Part shown: positions 17,329 to 25,247 of the stretch, in pieces
Position numbering within the stretch: the stretch's first letter is position 1
How the letters are laid out: each line of letters starts with the position of its first letter
NCBI RefSeq assembly: GCF_019039055.1
Contig: NZ_JAHOPB010000001.1
Location: 2,764,001 to 2,828,000, forward strand
Source of the DNA: Reyranella humidisoli
GTDB taxonomy: Bacteria > Pseudomonadota > Alphaproteobacteria > Reyranellales > Reyranellaceae
Length of the DNA: 64,000 nucleotides
Reading direction: 5' to 3'
Program-made: the position numbers and the translations under genes
The notes under the pieces: generated by a model
Database searches by the model: none
What the model saw: only the letters and a program-made list of their open reading frames with translations
Told to the model about the DNA's origin: nothing

Positions 17329-17859
17329 ATGGTGAAACCTGTACGCCGTATCGTGACGGGTCACGACGGGGAGGGTCGGTCCGTGTTCCTCGAGGACGGC
17401 CCGGCGCCGAATCCGTTCTCGCCGTCGCATTCACCAAATGTAGGGCTGACCAATCTCTGGTTGCTCGACGCGGTTCCCGCGACCAACGAGGCGGGACAGG
17501 CCGACCCGACGGCCCGGCCGTTCAGGCTCGAACCGCCGCCGGCCGGCAATGTCGTGCGCATCGTCGAGTTTCCGCCCGACAAGGAGCGCAACTACGGCAA
17601 TCAGGCCGAGGTGTTCAGCCAGTACGGCGCCGCCCAGGCGCACGACAAGGCCGCGCGTCACCCCGGCTTCCACAAGACCTACAGCGTCGACTACGCCATC
17701 GTCATCGAGGGCGAGATCTGGGCGTTGATGGATGTTGGCGAGACGCTGATGCAGGTTGGCGACGTGCTGATCCAGCGAGGCACCAACCATGCCTGGGCCA
17801 ATCGCACCGACCGCATCGCCCGCGTGCTCTTCGTTCTGAACGGGGCCGCACCCGTATGA
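17329..17859 (+). CDS. Cupin-domain protein
   Basis: A 176-residue protein with a C-terminal double-stranded beta-helix: VDYAIVIEGEIWALMDVGE, then GDVLIQRGTNHAWANR, the two conserved cupin motifs with the second His. The N-terminal 90 residues (RRIVTGHDGEGRSVFLEDG) are typical of alphaproteobacterial cupins of uncertain substrate. A strong CAGGAGG lies 8 nt before the ATG. It is the first intact chromosomal gene after the prophage remnant. Confidence 0.85.
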   Translation: MVKPVRRIVTGHDGEGRSVFLEDGPAPNPFSPSHSPNVGLTNLWLLDAVPATNEAGQADPTARPFRLEPPPAGNVVRIVEFPPDKERNYGNQAEVFSQYGAAQAHDKAARHPGFHKTYSVDYAIVIEGEIWALMDVGETLMQVGDVLIQRGTNHAWANRTDRIARVLFVLNGAAPV

Positions 17860-17973
17860 TCGGGCCAAGAGGACTGACCGCGCAGATATACCGGGCGGCT
17901 TCTGGGTGCTGAAACAACCGGAACCTCCATGCCGCGATCGCATTGGAACTGAAATCCGATCACGGAGGTTTAG

Positions 17974-18252
17974 ATGCGCGCGCTCAGTTTTTCTGCCGCT
18001 CTTGTCGTTGTAACCTGTCTTGCCACGCCCGCTTTGGCCAAGGATAGAGCCGTAACACACCAGGAAAAGGCGAGCCTCGAGGCGGCGGTGAAGTCGGCGG
18101 GCTGCACGGGCGGCAGGATGGAGTTCGACGACGACAGGTCGCCGCCCCATCCCTCGGGCAAGTTCGAAATCGACGATGCGATGTGCGGCAACCAGAAGCA
18201 CGATCTTGTATTCGATCACGACTTCAAGTTGATCTCCAATGAGGCAGATTAG
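17974..18252 (+). CDS. Small secreted protein, PepSY-like
   Basis: A 92-residue protein with a clear signal peptide (MRALSFSAALVVVTCLATPALA, cut after ALA). The mature part has two cysteines and a helix followed by strands (KASLEAAVKSAGC, then GKFEIDDAMC and DLVFDHDFKLIS), a layout like single PepSY domains in the periplasm. Function not established. A GGAGG precedes the ATG. The stop overlaps the end of the convergent LysR gene by 4 bp. Confidence 0.7.
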   Translation: MRALSFSAALVVVTCLATPALAKDRAVTHQEKASLEAAVKSAGCTGGRMEFDDDRSPPHPSGKFEIDDAMCGNQKHDLVFDHDFKLISNEAD

Positions 18253-19163
18253 AGGGGCTCCTTCGATTCCCCTGCCTGCCAGGCGGTGGCGGCCTCACGC
18301 GCGATGCGGGTGAAGTTGCGTACCAGGCCGGTGGCTGTGCCGGTGCGCCAGGCCATGGCCATAGCCAGCGGGGCGGGATTCTCGGCGATCTGAAGGACGC
18401 GCAGGCCCGGCATGTTGAAGCGCGTCACCGTCGACGGCGCAACCGCGACCCCAAGGCCCGCAGCCACGAACCCTGCCACCGTGTGGATCTGGTCGGCATA
18501 CTGGACGATGCGCGGTGAGAAGTTTGCGCGCCGGCACATATCCATTGCGCGCGCATGGAGGAGCGGCAAGCCGGCCCGTGAGTACATAACGAAAGGCTCC
18601 CCCGCGAACTGGCGAAGCTGCATGTCACTCCGGGTAGCCAGCCTGTGCGTGGAGGGCACCAGCGCGAGGAAGGGTTCGCGGATCAGTGTCACGATCTGCA
18701 GCGATCGCGAGCTGAGTGGCGGCCTTAGCAGGGCGACGTCCAGGCTTCCCGCTTCGAGCGACGTCACCAGGATCGACGTCGTGAGCTGCCGTAGCTCCAG
18801 TTCCACGTCGGGATAAGCCGAGCGAAAGCGCGCGACGATCGGCGGCAAGAGCGTGAAGGCATTGGACGGGGCGAAGCCGACAGTGAGGCGTCCCGTCTCG
18901 CCGCTCCCCAGGCGCCGCACATCGTCCACGGCCTGGTCAGCCCCATCGAGAAGCCGCCGTGCCCGCTCATAGAGGAGGAGGCCCGCCTGCGTCACCTCGA
19001 ATTTCTTCTGGGTCCGATGGAGAAGCTCGACGCCGAGTCGGTGCTCGAGGCTCTGGATCTGGCGGGTGAGGGGCGGCTGGGCGATTCCCAGCGACGCGGC
19101 TGCCCGTCCGAAATGGCCTTCCCGCACAACGGCGCAGAAGTATCTCAATTGCCTCAGATCCAT
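18249..19163 (-). CDS. LysR-family transcriptional regulator
   Basis: A 304-residue protein with an N-terminal winged HTH (residues 1-60: MDLRQLRYFCAVVREGHFGR, then LGIAQPPLTRQIQSLEHRLG) and an inducer-binding domain of the usual size. The target is not obvious: there is no closely divergent gene, as the nearest upstream gene starts 323 bp away. A T-N11-A palindrome lies immediately before the start codon and suggests autoregulation. The gene converges with the small secreted protein gene. Confidence 0.93.
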   Translation of the reverse strand: MDLRQLRYFCAVVREGHFGRAAASLGIAQPPLTRQIQSLEHRLGVELLHRTQKKFEVTQAGLLLYERARRLLDGADQAVDDVRRLGSGETGRLTVGFAPSNAFTLLPPIVARFRSAYPDVELELRQLTTSILVTSLEAGSLDVALLRPPLSSRSLQIVTLIREPFLALVPSTHRLATRSDMQLRQFAGEPFVMYSRAGLPLLHARAMDMCRRANFSPRIVQYADQIHTVAGFVAAGLGVAVAPSTVTRFNMPGLRVLQIAENPAPLAMAMAWRTGTATGLVRNFTRIAREAATAWQAGESKEPL

Positions 19164-19168
19164 TGTCG

Positions 19169-19183
19169 ATACCCAAAAGGTAT
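19169..19183. promoter_or_regulatory. T-N11-A palindrome, likely LysR box at its own gene
   Basis: ATACC-CAAAA-GGTAT is a perfect 5-bp inverted repeat containing the LysR-type T-N11-A (T at 19170, A at 19182). It ends only 6 bp upstream of the LysR start codon, where binding would overlap the initiation region. The rest of the 323-bp gap to 19486 contains the second set of repeats described separately and no gene that I can support. Confidence 0.5.
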
Positions 19184-19300
19184 TGAAGGCTGGTCTGACG
19201 ATAATGGACGTGTCCCGGGCAAGTTGGCAACGTCGGGTTGCATATTGTGTGATTCGGCAATAGCGAAAATTGGCTTTGCGGCGCGAATTGGCGATCGTTA

Positions 19301-19339
19301 ATTGCGTTCAAACAGCAATTTACTCATTGCGAAAGCAAT
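19301..19339. promoter_or_regulatory. Paired ATTGC/GCAAT inverted repeats upstream of the XRE gene
   Basis: Two inverted repeats of the same half-site follow each other: ATTGC (19301-19305) with GCAAT (19315-19319), and ATTGC (19326-19330) with GCAAT (19335-19339), with 25 bp between the starts of the two units. The stretch is AT-rich for this genome and lies 147 bp before the XRE gene. It looks like a tandem operator, probably bound by that regulator. Confidence 0.4.
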
Positions 19340-19485
19340 CCCCGGCGGGATTTCTGCATGACCGTCTCCTTTGGCTTGGACGACCCGGCACGGTCGGTGA
19401 TACCGATGCAGTGAAAGTTGTTTTGAGCCTGGCCGGGCTTTCGGCGCGTAGTGCGTAGGACCGTCGAACAGGAAGAAGAACAGGA

Positions 19486-19938
19486 ATGGCAAAATCGCAT
19501 CCCGTCGACGCTCACGTCGGTATCCGCATGCGCCAGCGTCGCACCCTGCTTGGCATGAGCCAGACCAGGCTGGGCGATGCGGTCGGTCTCACCTTTCAGC
19601 AGGTGCAGAAGTACGAGCGGGGGGCGAACCGGGTGGGCTCTAGCCGTCTCTTCGAGTTTGCCAAGGCGCTGGACGTGCCGGTTTCCTATTTCTTCGACGA
19701 AATGCCGAGCAACGTGCTGGCTGGCCGGCCGATGGCGGCCCGCGTCAAGAAGGGTGGCGGCTTTGGCGAGGCCGGCACCCCCTTCGCTGTCGAGAAGGAC
19801 CCTCTGATCAAGCGTGAGACGCTGCAGCTCGTGCGCGCGTACTACAAGATTAAAGAGCCTTCGGTGCGCAAGCGCATCTACGAGCTGGTCAAGACCATGG
19901 GCGCCGCCAGCACCAGCGTCGAACGCACCAGAAAATAG
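19486..19938 (+). CDS. XRE-family helix-turn-helix regulator
   Basis: A 150-residue protein with an XRE DNA-binding domain at about residues 12-65 (IRMRQRRTLLGMSQTRLGDA, then FQQVQKYERGANRV). The C-terminal 85 residues include FDEMP and a basic helix (ASTSVERTRK end). This size and pattern is a conserved alphaproteobacterial family of Cro/CI-type regulators of uncharacterised targets. GGAAGAAGAACAGGA precedes the ATG. It stands alone between the LysR gene and asd. Confidence 0.88.
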   Translation: MAKSHPVDAHVGIRMRQRRTLLGMSQTRLGDAVGLTFQQVQKYERGANRVGSSRLFEFAKALDVPVSYFFDEMPSNVLAGRPMAARVKKGGGFGEAGTPFAVEKDPLIKRETLQLVRAYYKIKEPSVRKRIYELVKTMGAASTSVERTRK

Positions 19939-20011
19939 ATAGGCCGTCGTCGCGAGCGGAGATACCCGGCTCGCGACGATCTAGATGCTCCGGCAGTTCC
20001 TGACGCCAATG

Positions 20012-21031
20012 TCAGGCCGCCAGCAGGTGCTCCGCGATCTGAACGGCGTTGAGAGCCGCACCCTTCAGCAACTGATCGCCCGCCACGAACAGCGAGATCG
20101 AGTGGCCGCTCGGATCCCCGAGGTCCTGGCGGATGCGCCCCACCAGGATGTCGTCCTGCTGGCTGGCATCGCGTGGCATCGGGAAGATGTTGCGCTCGCG
20201 GTCGTCGACCAGGCGCACGCCCGGCGCGTTGGCGAGCAGCACGCGCACCCGGGCCTCGTCGATCGGACGTTCGCACTCGAAGGTGACGGCGGCCGCATGG
20301 GCGCGCAGCACCGGCACGCGCACGCAGGTCGCCGACAGCCGCAGGTCCGGATCGCCGTAGATCTTGCGGGTCTCGCGCATGACCTTGGTCTCCTCGTCGT
20401 TGTAGCCGGTCTCGGGATCGATCGCGGTGTTATGACTGAACAGGTTGAAGGCGTAGGGGTGCGGCAGCACCCTGGGCTGGAAGGCGCGGCCGTCGAGATA
20501 GGCGCGTGTCGAGTCCGCGAGCTCGTCCATGGCCGCGGCGCCGGCGCCCGAGGCCGCCTGATAGGTGGCGATGGTCATGCGCCGGATGCGGTTGTGCTGA
20601 TGAATCGGCCAGAGCGGCGTGATGGCGATGATGGCCGCGCAGTTGGGATTGGCGACGATGCCCTTGTGGCCGGCGATGGCGCCGGCATTGATCTCTGGGA
20701 TCACCAGCGGTACCTCCGGGTCCATTCGGAAAGCCGAGGAGTTGTCGACCACGATGGCGCCGGCCGCGACCGCGATTGGGGCGTAGCGCTTCGATATGCC
20801 GCCACCCGCCGAGAACAATGCGATATCGACGCCCTCGAAGCTCTTCTCGGTGAGTTCCTGGACGACGAGCGCCTTGCCGTCGAAGGAAAGCTCGCGGCCC
20901 ACGGAGCGGGCGGAGGCGAGCAGGCGCAGCTCCTTCACCGGGAAACGCCGCTCGGCGAGGCAGCGCAGGAACTCCATGCCGACGGCGCCGGTGGCGCCAA
21001 CGATGGCTACTGTGAGAGGTCTCGAATTCAT
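20012..21031 (-). CDS. asd: Aspartate-semialdehyde dehydrogenase
   Basis: A 339-residue enzyme that reduces beta-aspartyl phosphate to aspartate semialdehyde with NADPH, the branch-point step to lysine/diaminopimelate, threonine and methionine. GATGAVG (residues 12-18) is the nucleotide loop, Cys131 in NPNCAA the active-site nucleophile, and YQAASGAG follows as in the family. AAGGAG is 7 nt before the ATG. It is the sole gene of its transcription unit, preceded by a threonine-rich leader peptide and a terminator hairpin. Confidence 0.97.
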   Translation of the reverse strand: MNSRPLTVAIVGATGAVGMEFLRCLAERRFPVKELRLLASARSVGRELSFDGKALVVQELTEKSFEGVDIALFSAGGGISKRYAPIAVAAGAIVVDNSSAFRMDPEVPLVIPEINAGAIAGHKGIVANPNCAAIIAITPLWPIHQHNRIRRMTIATYQAASGAGAAAMDELADSTRAYLDGRAFQPRVLPHPYAFNLFSHNTAIDPETGYNDEETKVMRETRKIYGDPDLRLSATCVRVPVLRAHAAAVTFECERPIDEARVRVLLANAPGVRLVDDRERNIFPMPRDASQQDDILVGRIRQDLGDPSGHSISLFVAGDQLLKGAALNAVQIAEHLLAA

Positions 21032-21070
21032 GTCTGTCTCCTTCGTTGAAGCCGGGAGACGGACGCCTGG

Positions 21071-21106
21071 AAAGACAAAGGCCCCGTCCGAAACCGGCGG
21101 GGCCTT
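21071..21106 (-). terminator. Attenuator terminator hairpin upstream of asd
   Basis: On the minus strand AAGGCCCCG (21098-21106) pairs with CGGGGCCTT (21078-21086) over 9 bp, with a small inner CCG/CGG stem, followed by TTTGTCTTT. It lies between the leader peptide stop (21133) and the asd start (21031), the position of a transcription attenuator. The leader's GGTGGGCC can pair with its 5' arm (GGCCCCGCC, one bulged C) and so compete with terminator formation. Confidence 0.7.
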
Positions 21107-21132
21107 GAGGTTGTCCTATGTCACGTTCGACT

Positions 21133-21207
21133 CTACGCGCACGTCCTCGCCGGCCCACCGAAGGTGGTCGTTTTGGTCGTGGTCGTTTTGGTCGCGAAAC
21201 GCATCAT
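21133..21207 (-). CDS. Threonine-rich leader peptide of the asd attenuator
   Basis: A 24-residue reading frame with 9 threonines and 2 lysines; after MMRFA it reads TKTTTTKTTT, then FGGPARTCA and a TAG stop. The Thr codons are ACC and ACG and come from a repeated 12-mer ACCAAAACGACC. The start ATG (21207, or 21204) lies only a few bases after the predicted transcription start, so translation would be near-leaderless; no ribosome site is seen. Ribosome stalling at the Thr run when charged threonyl-tRNA is scarce would free the downstream segment to form an antiterminator. Direct evidence of translation is lacking. Confidence 0.7.
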   Translation of the reverse strand: MMRFATKTTTTKTTTFGGPARTCA

Positions 21208-21216
21208 CGTGGACCG

Positions 21217-21246
21217 GGTATAGGACAGAGGCCGGGCGAGTGTAAA
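21217..21246 (-). promoter_or_regulatory. Sigma70-type promoter for the asd leader
   Basis: TTTACA (21241-21246) and TATACC (21217-21222) are separated by 18 bp on the minus strand. Transcription would start near 21210, just upstream of the leader-peptide ATG at 21207. The -35 box lies 8 bp after the stop codon of the upstream dioxygenase gene, so asd need not depend on read-through. Confidence 0.5.
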
Positions 21247-21254
21247 GGCCGGCG

Positions 21255-22094
21255 CTAGTTCTTCCGCAGGAACGGCTTGTCGCCGCACACCGTGACGCGG
21301 TGGCCGTACCGTCGGTGCGGGAAGTAGTCGAACATTGCGTGGTGCTGGACGCAGCGATTGTCCCAGAACGCCACCGAATTGGGCTGCCACTTGAAGCGGC
21401 ACTGGAATTCCGGCGTCTCGATGTGGCGGTAGAGCATCTCCAGCAATGCATCGCTCTCGTGCTTGCGCAGCTGCGGGATGCGGAGCGTGAAGCCGCGATT
21501 GACGTAGAGGCTCTGCTTGCCCGTCACGGGATGGGTGCGCACCACCGGATGCTCGGCGTTGGGGAACTTGATGCCGTCGCGGTCCGTGGCCTTCACGCGA
21601 TAGTAATGCGCCTTGGAACTGTCGTGCAGCGCCGTCAGGCCTTGCAGCAGCTGCTTGATGGGCTCCGAGAGCGTGTCGTAGGCGCGATACATGTTGGCGA
21701 ACAGCGTGTCGCCACCGCCCTCGGGCGGCACCTCGGTGAGATAGAGGATCGAGCCCATCGGCGGCTCGATGTCGCACGATACGTCGGTGTGCCATTCCTC
21801 GCCGGCGACATGGCGCGATTTCTCGTCGGCCTTGATGACCAGGATCTCGGGATGTTCGGGCAGTTCGATCGGCGCGTTGGGATGGACGTGCAGCGGCCCG
21901 AAACGGCGGCCGAACTCCTTGTGCTGCTCGACCGACATCTTCTGGTCGCGAAAGAAGATCACCAGGTTCTCCATCAGCGCATCGTGCACTTCCTGAAACT
22001 GCTGGTTGCCGAGCGGCTTGCCGAGATCGACACCGGAAATCTCCGCCCCGATACCGGGCGTCAGCTTGCGCACTTCGATCGACTGGTAGGTCAT
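21255..22094 (-). CDS. TauD/TfdA-family Fe(II)/2-oxoglutarate dioxygenase
   Basis: A 279-residue enzyme. The longer frame upstream is rejected because ATG 22094 has GGGAGGAA 6 nt before it and starts as the family does (MTYQSIEVRKLTPGIGAEIS). The iron-binding HxD is in EEWHTDVS, the distal His in NRCVQHHAMFD, and the 2-oxoglutarate-binding Arg in the C-terminal HRVTV. The family hydroxylates sulfonates, phenoxyacids and similar small acids; the substrate cannot be told from sequence. Confidence 0.9.
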   Translation of the reverse strand: MTYQSIEVRKLTPGIGAEISGVDLGKPLGNQQFQEVHDALMENLVIFFRDQKMSVEQHKEFGRRFGPLHVHPNAPIELPEHPEILVIKADEKSRHVAGEEWHTDVSCDIEPPMGSILYLTEVPPEGGGDTLFANMYRAYDTLSEPIKQLLQGLTALHDSSKAHYYRVKATDRDGIKFPNAEHPVVRTHPVTGKQSLYVNRGFTLRIPQLRKHESDALLEMLYRHIETPEFQCRFKWQPNSVAFWDNRCVQHHAMFDYFPHRRYGHRVTVCGDKPFLRKN

Positions 22095-22251
22095 GGGCTT
22101 CCTCCCGGAACTTTTGTCCGTTGCCCATGAGGATACGCGCTGCGGCGGCCTGCCGGAGGAGAATTTCATCTGAGTCCGTAATGCGGACTCGGAGGGTGGG
22201 CAGATGTGGTGCATGGGCCGTTCCGGTGAAATCCGGTAAGATGAACCGGCG

Positions 22252-23295
22252 ATGAAGATCGACGTCGACCATTATCTCGTGCTGGGCGTGCCGCGGACGG
22301 CGGACGCGGCGATGATCCGCGCGGCCTATGTCGATCTCGCGAAGAAGTACCACCCCGACGTCGCCTCGGGGAATCCGGAGCTGGCGGCCTACAATTTCCG
22401 CCAGATCACGGCCGCCTATCAGGTTCTGAGCAATCCCGAGGACCGCGCCGGATACGACGCCAGGGTTCGGTCGGTGCTCGACGCCGAGCGCGCGCGCCGC
22501 GCACAGGCGGCCCGGGCGGCGGCGACCGCGCGGGCGGCGAAGGCGGCGGGCAAGGCCCGTTCCCGGCAGCGCATCGCGGCGATCCTGTTCGGCAAGGTGC
22601 GCTCGGCGGTCCGGGCGGCGGCTTCGCACCCTGCCCCGGGGCTTCGTCAGTCTCTGCCCGGGTTGTTCCCTCCGCCGCGTCTCATGGCGCCGGTGGGCCC
22701 GCTGCTGCATGCCGATGCGACTGCGCGTCGGCGGGCCGCGGTGATGCTTGCCGCGGTGCTGCTCGTTTTCGTCGGCGTCATCGGCTACCTCGCGCAGCGC
22801 TACGTTCGCGGGCCCGGCTTCGAAGTGATGGCCGCCTCCGAAGCGATGCGGCCCGGGGCGGAGCCGCCGGCTGACAAGCCCCGTCCCGCGCCGGTGCCGC
22901 AGATGCAGCAGCCCAGCCAATACGGTGCCTCGCCCGACCGTCCGCCCTCGGCCCCGATGCCGGGCGTCGTTGCGGGCCGCGCGGCTGTTCCGAAGCCCGC
23001 GCCGGCCGAAATCACCGACGGCCAGTCGGTCTGCATCGCGGACGACGGTGCCAAGTTCGCGATCATCAACCGCGGCGGCGAGCCCACCGTGATCTACAAC
23101 GGCGCCGTACCGGTGCGCGCCTCGGTGCTGTTCGCCGACCGCCATCTCGTCGTGCTCACCGGGATCGTGCCAACCGACAGGATCATGATCGGTATCCAGC
23201 GCGGCCAGGAGAACGGCACGCACGTCTATTACGCCGACCACCGCGGCGCGATCGTGCAGACCGTCGCCGCGCGCTGCGAGGGGCGGGCGTATTAG
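22252..23295 (+). CDS. Membrane-anchored J-domain protein
   Basis: A 347-residue protein with an N-terminal J domain (residues 5-70, HPD at 34-36, QITAAYQVLSNPEDRAGYD), an Arg/Ala-rich linker, one membrane span (about 162-181: AAVMLAAVLLVFVGVIGYLA) and a Pro-rich periplasmic stretch ending in a small globular domain with two Cys. It would recruit DnaK at the inner face of the membrane. The architecture is not that of DnaJ, DjlA or CbpA. It is divergent from the dioxygenase gene. Confidence 0.85.
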   Translation: MKIDVDHYLVLGVPRTADAAMIRAAYVDLAKKYHPDVASGNPELAAYNFRQITAAYQVLSNPEDRAGYDARVRSVLDAERARRAQAARAAATARAAKAAGKARSRQRIAAILFGKVRSAVRAAASHPAPGLRQSLPGLFPPPRLMAPVGPLLHADATARRRAAVMLAAVLLVFVGVIGYLAQRYVRGPGFEVMAASEAMRPGAEPPADKPRPAPVPQMQQPSQYGASPDRPPSAPMPGVVAGRAAVPKPAPAEITDGQSVCIADDGAKFAIINRGGEPTVIYNGAVPVRASVLFADRHLVVLTGIVPTDRIMIGIQRGQENGTHVYYADHRGAIVQTVAARCEGRAY

Positions 23296-23346
23296 AGCCG
23301 ACCGGCGTCAGTAGAGGTGACGCACATCTCGTCATGACAACACCGG

Positions 23347-23430
23347 TGTCATCCCGAGCGCAGCGAGGGATCCGCGTTCTTCACGTAGACCATGAAAGAG
23401 AAAGATCCCTCGCTACGCTCGGGATGACAC
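23347..23430. repeat. REP-like intergenic palindrome
   Basis: Arms GTGTCATCCCGAGCGCAGCG and, 30 bp further on, CGCTACGCTCGGGATGACAC pair almost perfectly over about 27 bp. The element fills the gap between the J-domain and enoyl-CoA hydratase genes, which are convergent, and could act as a bidirectional terminator. Half-copies of the same core occur near 38290. Confidence 0.7.
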
Positions 23431-23521
23431 GTTGGGGTTGGCCGGGAGGCGTGCGGCCGATCCCCAAGCATGACGAAGGCCGGCCCGCTTTGCACAGGCC
23501 GGCCTTGGTCGTTTGGTCGCT

Positions 23522-24328
23522 CTATTTCTTGCGCACACTCTCGAGGGTCGGCAGGCGATACCGGTCCTCGGGATCGTTCCAGCCCTTGAAGTTGGGCTTG
23601 CGCTTCTCGGCGAAGGCGGCGCGCGATTCCATGAGATCGCTCTTGGCGCCGTGGTCGTGCAGGGCGTCAGCGAGCTTCACCATGTCGGGGCCGGGCGCGG
23701 GACGCATCTGGCGCATCATGTGGACGGTGTTCACGCGGCTGGCTGGCGGCAGGGTCAGCAGATGCTCGGCCATCGTCATCGCCGTCGGCATCAGGTCGGC
23801 GGCGTCGACCAGGCGGTTGACGAAGCCGATCTCGTAGAAGCGCTGCGCGGTGAAGCGGAATCCCAGCGCCATCTCCATCGCCACAGGATAGGGCAGGTTG
23901 GCGATGTGGCCGTGATTGTAGCCGCCCAGCAGCCAGCGCTTGGCCTCGGAGACCTCGAACACCGCCTCGCGCACGGCGACGCGCAGGTCGGTGCGCTCGA
24001 CCAGCATGAAGCCGCCGCCCATGGCGAAACCGTTGATCGCGGCGATCACCGGCTTCTCGAGCTTGCCCGACATGAACGGGTCCTCGATCTCCGGACGGCG
24101 GCCGCCCGGTGTGCCGTCCTTGAGCGATTCCTTCATGTCCTCACCGGCGCAGAAGCCGCGCCCGGCCCCGGTGAAGATCGCGACTTCGAGTTCCTTCGAT
24201 GTGCGGAACTCGTTCCACGCCTTCGACAGCTCGGTCCGCATCTCATGATTGAGCGCGTTCAACCGGTCGGGCCGGTTCATGCGAACGACGAAGATCTGCC
24301 CGTGCTTCTCGGTCTCGACGACAGCCAT
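23522..24328 (-). CDS. Enoyl-CoA hydratase/isomerase family protein
   Basis: A 268-residue crotonase-fold enzyme. The oxyanion-hole segments are present (GAGRGFCAGEDMKE and INGFAMGGGFML) and an EVSEAKRWLLGGY segment occupies the active-site loop. The C-terminal 30 residues (FAEKRKPNFKGWNDPEDRY) are of the hydratase type. It could be a hydratase, a dehydratase or an isomerase of acyl-CoA; substrate unknown. It is followed 12 bp later on the same strand by an alpha/beta hydrolase, so the two are probably co-transcribed. Confidence 0.88.
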   Translation of the reverse strand: MAVVETEKHGQIFVVRMNRPDRLNALNHEMRTELSKAWNEFRTSKELEVAIFTGAGRGFCAGEDMKESLKDGTPGGRRPEIEDPFMSGKLEKPVIAAINGFAMGGGFMLVERTDLRVAVREAVFEVSEAKRWLLGGYNHGHIANLPYPVAMEMALGFRFTAQRFYEIGFVNRLVDAADLMPTAMTMAEHLLTLPPASRVNTVHMMRQMRPAPGPDMVKLADALHDHGAKSDLMESRAAFAEKRKPNFKGWNDPEDRYRLPTLESVRKK

Positions 24329-24340
24329 TTCTTGTTTCCT

Positions 24341-25162
24341 TTATCCCTTCAGAAAGGCCAGCAAGTCTGCGTTGAGCTGGTCCTTGTTCATGGTGGCGAG
24401 CCCGTGGCTCCCCTTTGGATAGACCTTGAGTGTCGCACCCTTCACCAGTTTGGCGGAAGCGCTGCCCGAAGCGTCGATCGGCACGATCTGGTCGTCGTCA
24501 CCGTGGATGATCAGCGTCGGCACGTCGAACTTCTTCAGGTCTTCGGTGAAGTCGGTCTCGGAGAAGGCCTTGATGCAGTCGAGCAGCGGCTTCAGCCCGC
24601 CCATCATGCCCTGCATCCAGAAGAAGTCACGGACGCCCTGGCTCACCTTCGCGCCGTCGCGGTTGGCGCCGTAGAAGGGCGTCGTCAGGTCCTTGAAGAA
24701 CTGCGAGCGATCGTCGGTCACGCCCTTGCGGATGCCGTCGAACACTTCCATCGGCAGCCCGCCCGGATTGGCCGCGGTCTTGAGCATCTGCGGCGGCACG
24801 GCGCCGACCAGCACGGCCTTCGAGACGCGCCTGGTGCCATGCCGGCCGATGAAGCGAGCCACCTCGCCACCGCCGGTCGAATGGCCCACCATCGCCGCGT
24901 CCTTCAGGTCGAGCGCCTCGAATAGCGCCGCCAGATCGTCGGCATAGGTGTCCATCTCGTTGCCGTCCCAGGGCTGGCCCGAGCGGCCATGCCCACGGCG
25001 ATCGTGCGCGATCACGCGGAAGCCGTTGTGGGCGAGGAACACCATCTGGTCTTCCCAGGCATCGGCCGTCAGCGGCCAGCCATGGCTGAAGGTTACCGCC
25101 GGACCCTTCCCCCAGTCCTTGTAATAGATGTCGGTGCCGTCGCGGGTTTTGATGAAAGGCAT
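24341..25162 (-). CDS. Alpha/beta hydrolase, non-haem chloroperoxidase/arylesterase type
   Basis: A 273-residue enzyme. ATG 25162 is preferred over the upstream ATG because AGAGGAG precedes it. The catalytic triad is visible: Ser in GHSTGGG, Asp in GDDDQIVP and His in GSHGLA. The opening [16 protein letters not shown] and [14 protein letters not shown] are hallmarks of cofactor-free haloperoxidase-like esterases. Physiological substrate unknown. Confidence 0.9.
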   Translation of the reverse strand: MPFIKTRDGTDIYYKDWGKGPAVTFSHGWPLTADAWEDQMVFLAHNGFRVIAHDRRGHGRSGQPWDGNEMDTYADDLAALFEALDLKDAAMVGHSTGGGEVARFIGRHGTRRVSKAVLVGAVPPQMLKTAANPGGLPMEVFDGIRKGVTDDRSQFFKDLTTPFYGANRDGAKVSQGVRDFFWMQGMMGGLKPLLDCIKAFSETDFTEDLKKFDVPTLIIHGDDDQIVPIDASGSASAKLVKGATLKVYPKGSHGLATMNKDQLNADLLAFLKG

Positions 25163-25247
25163 GGAACGCTCCTCTCGCTGCGATGAAAAGCTCGCCGCGG
25201 GAGAATGCACCAGCTGTGAGGCCGGCGCGAGTAGACGTTATGAGGGG

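Noticed and set aside
21163-21204. Short tandem repeat GGTCGTTTTGGTCGT considered as a repeat array or binding site
   Set aside because: It is explained as the Thr/Lys codon run of the asd leader peptide read on the other strand.
21133-23241. 702-codon minus-strand frame ending in the Thr-rich peptide
   Set aside because: Only the last 24 codons matter as the asd leader; the upstream part is antisense of the J-domain gene and out-of-frame reading of the dioxygenase, with an anomalous Arg-rich composition.
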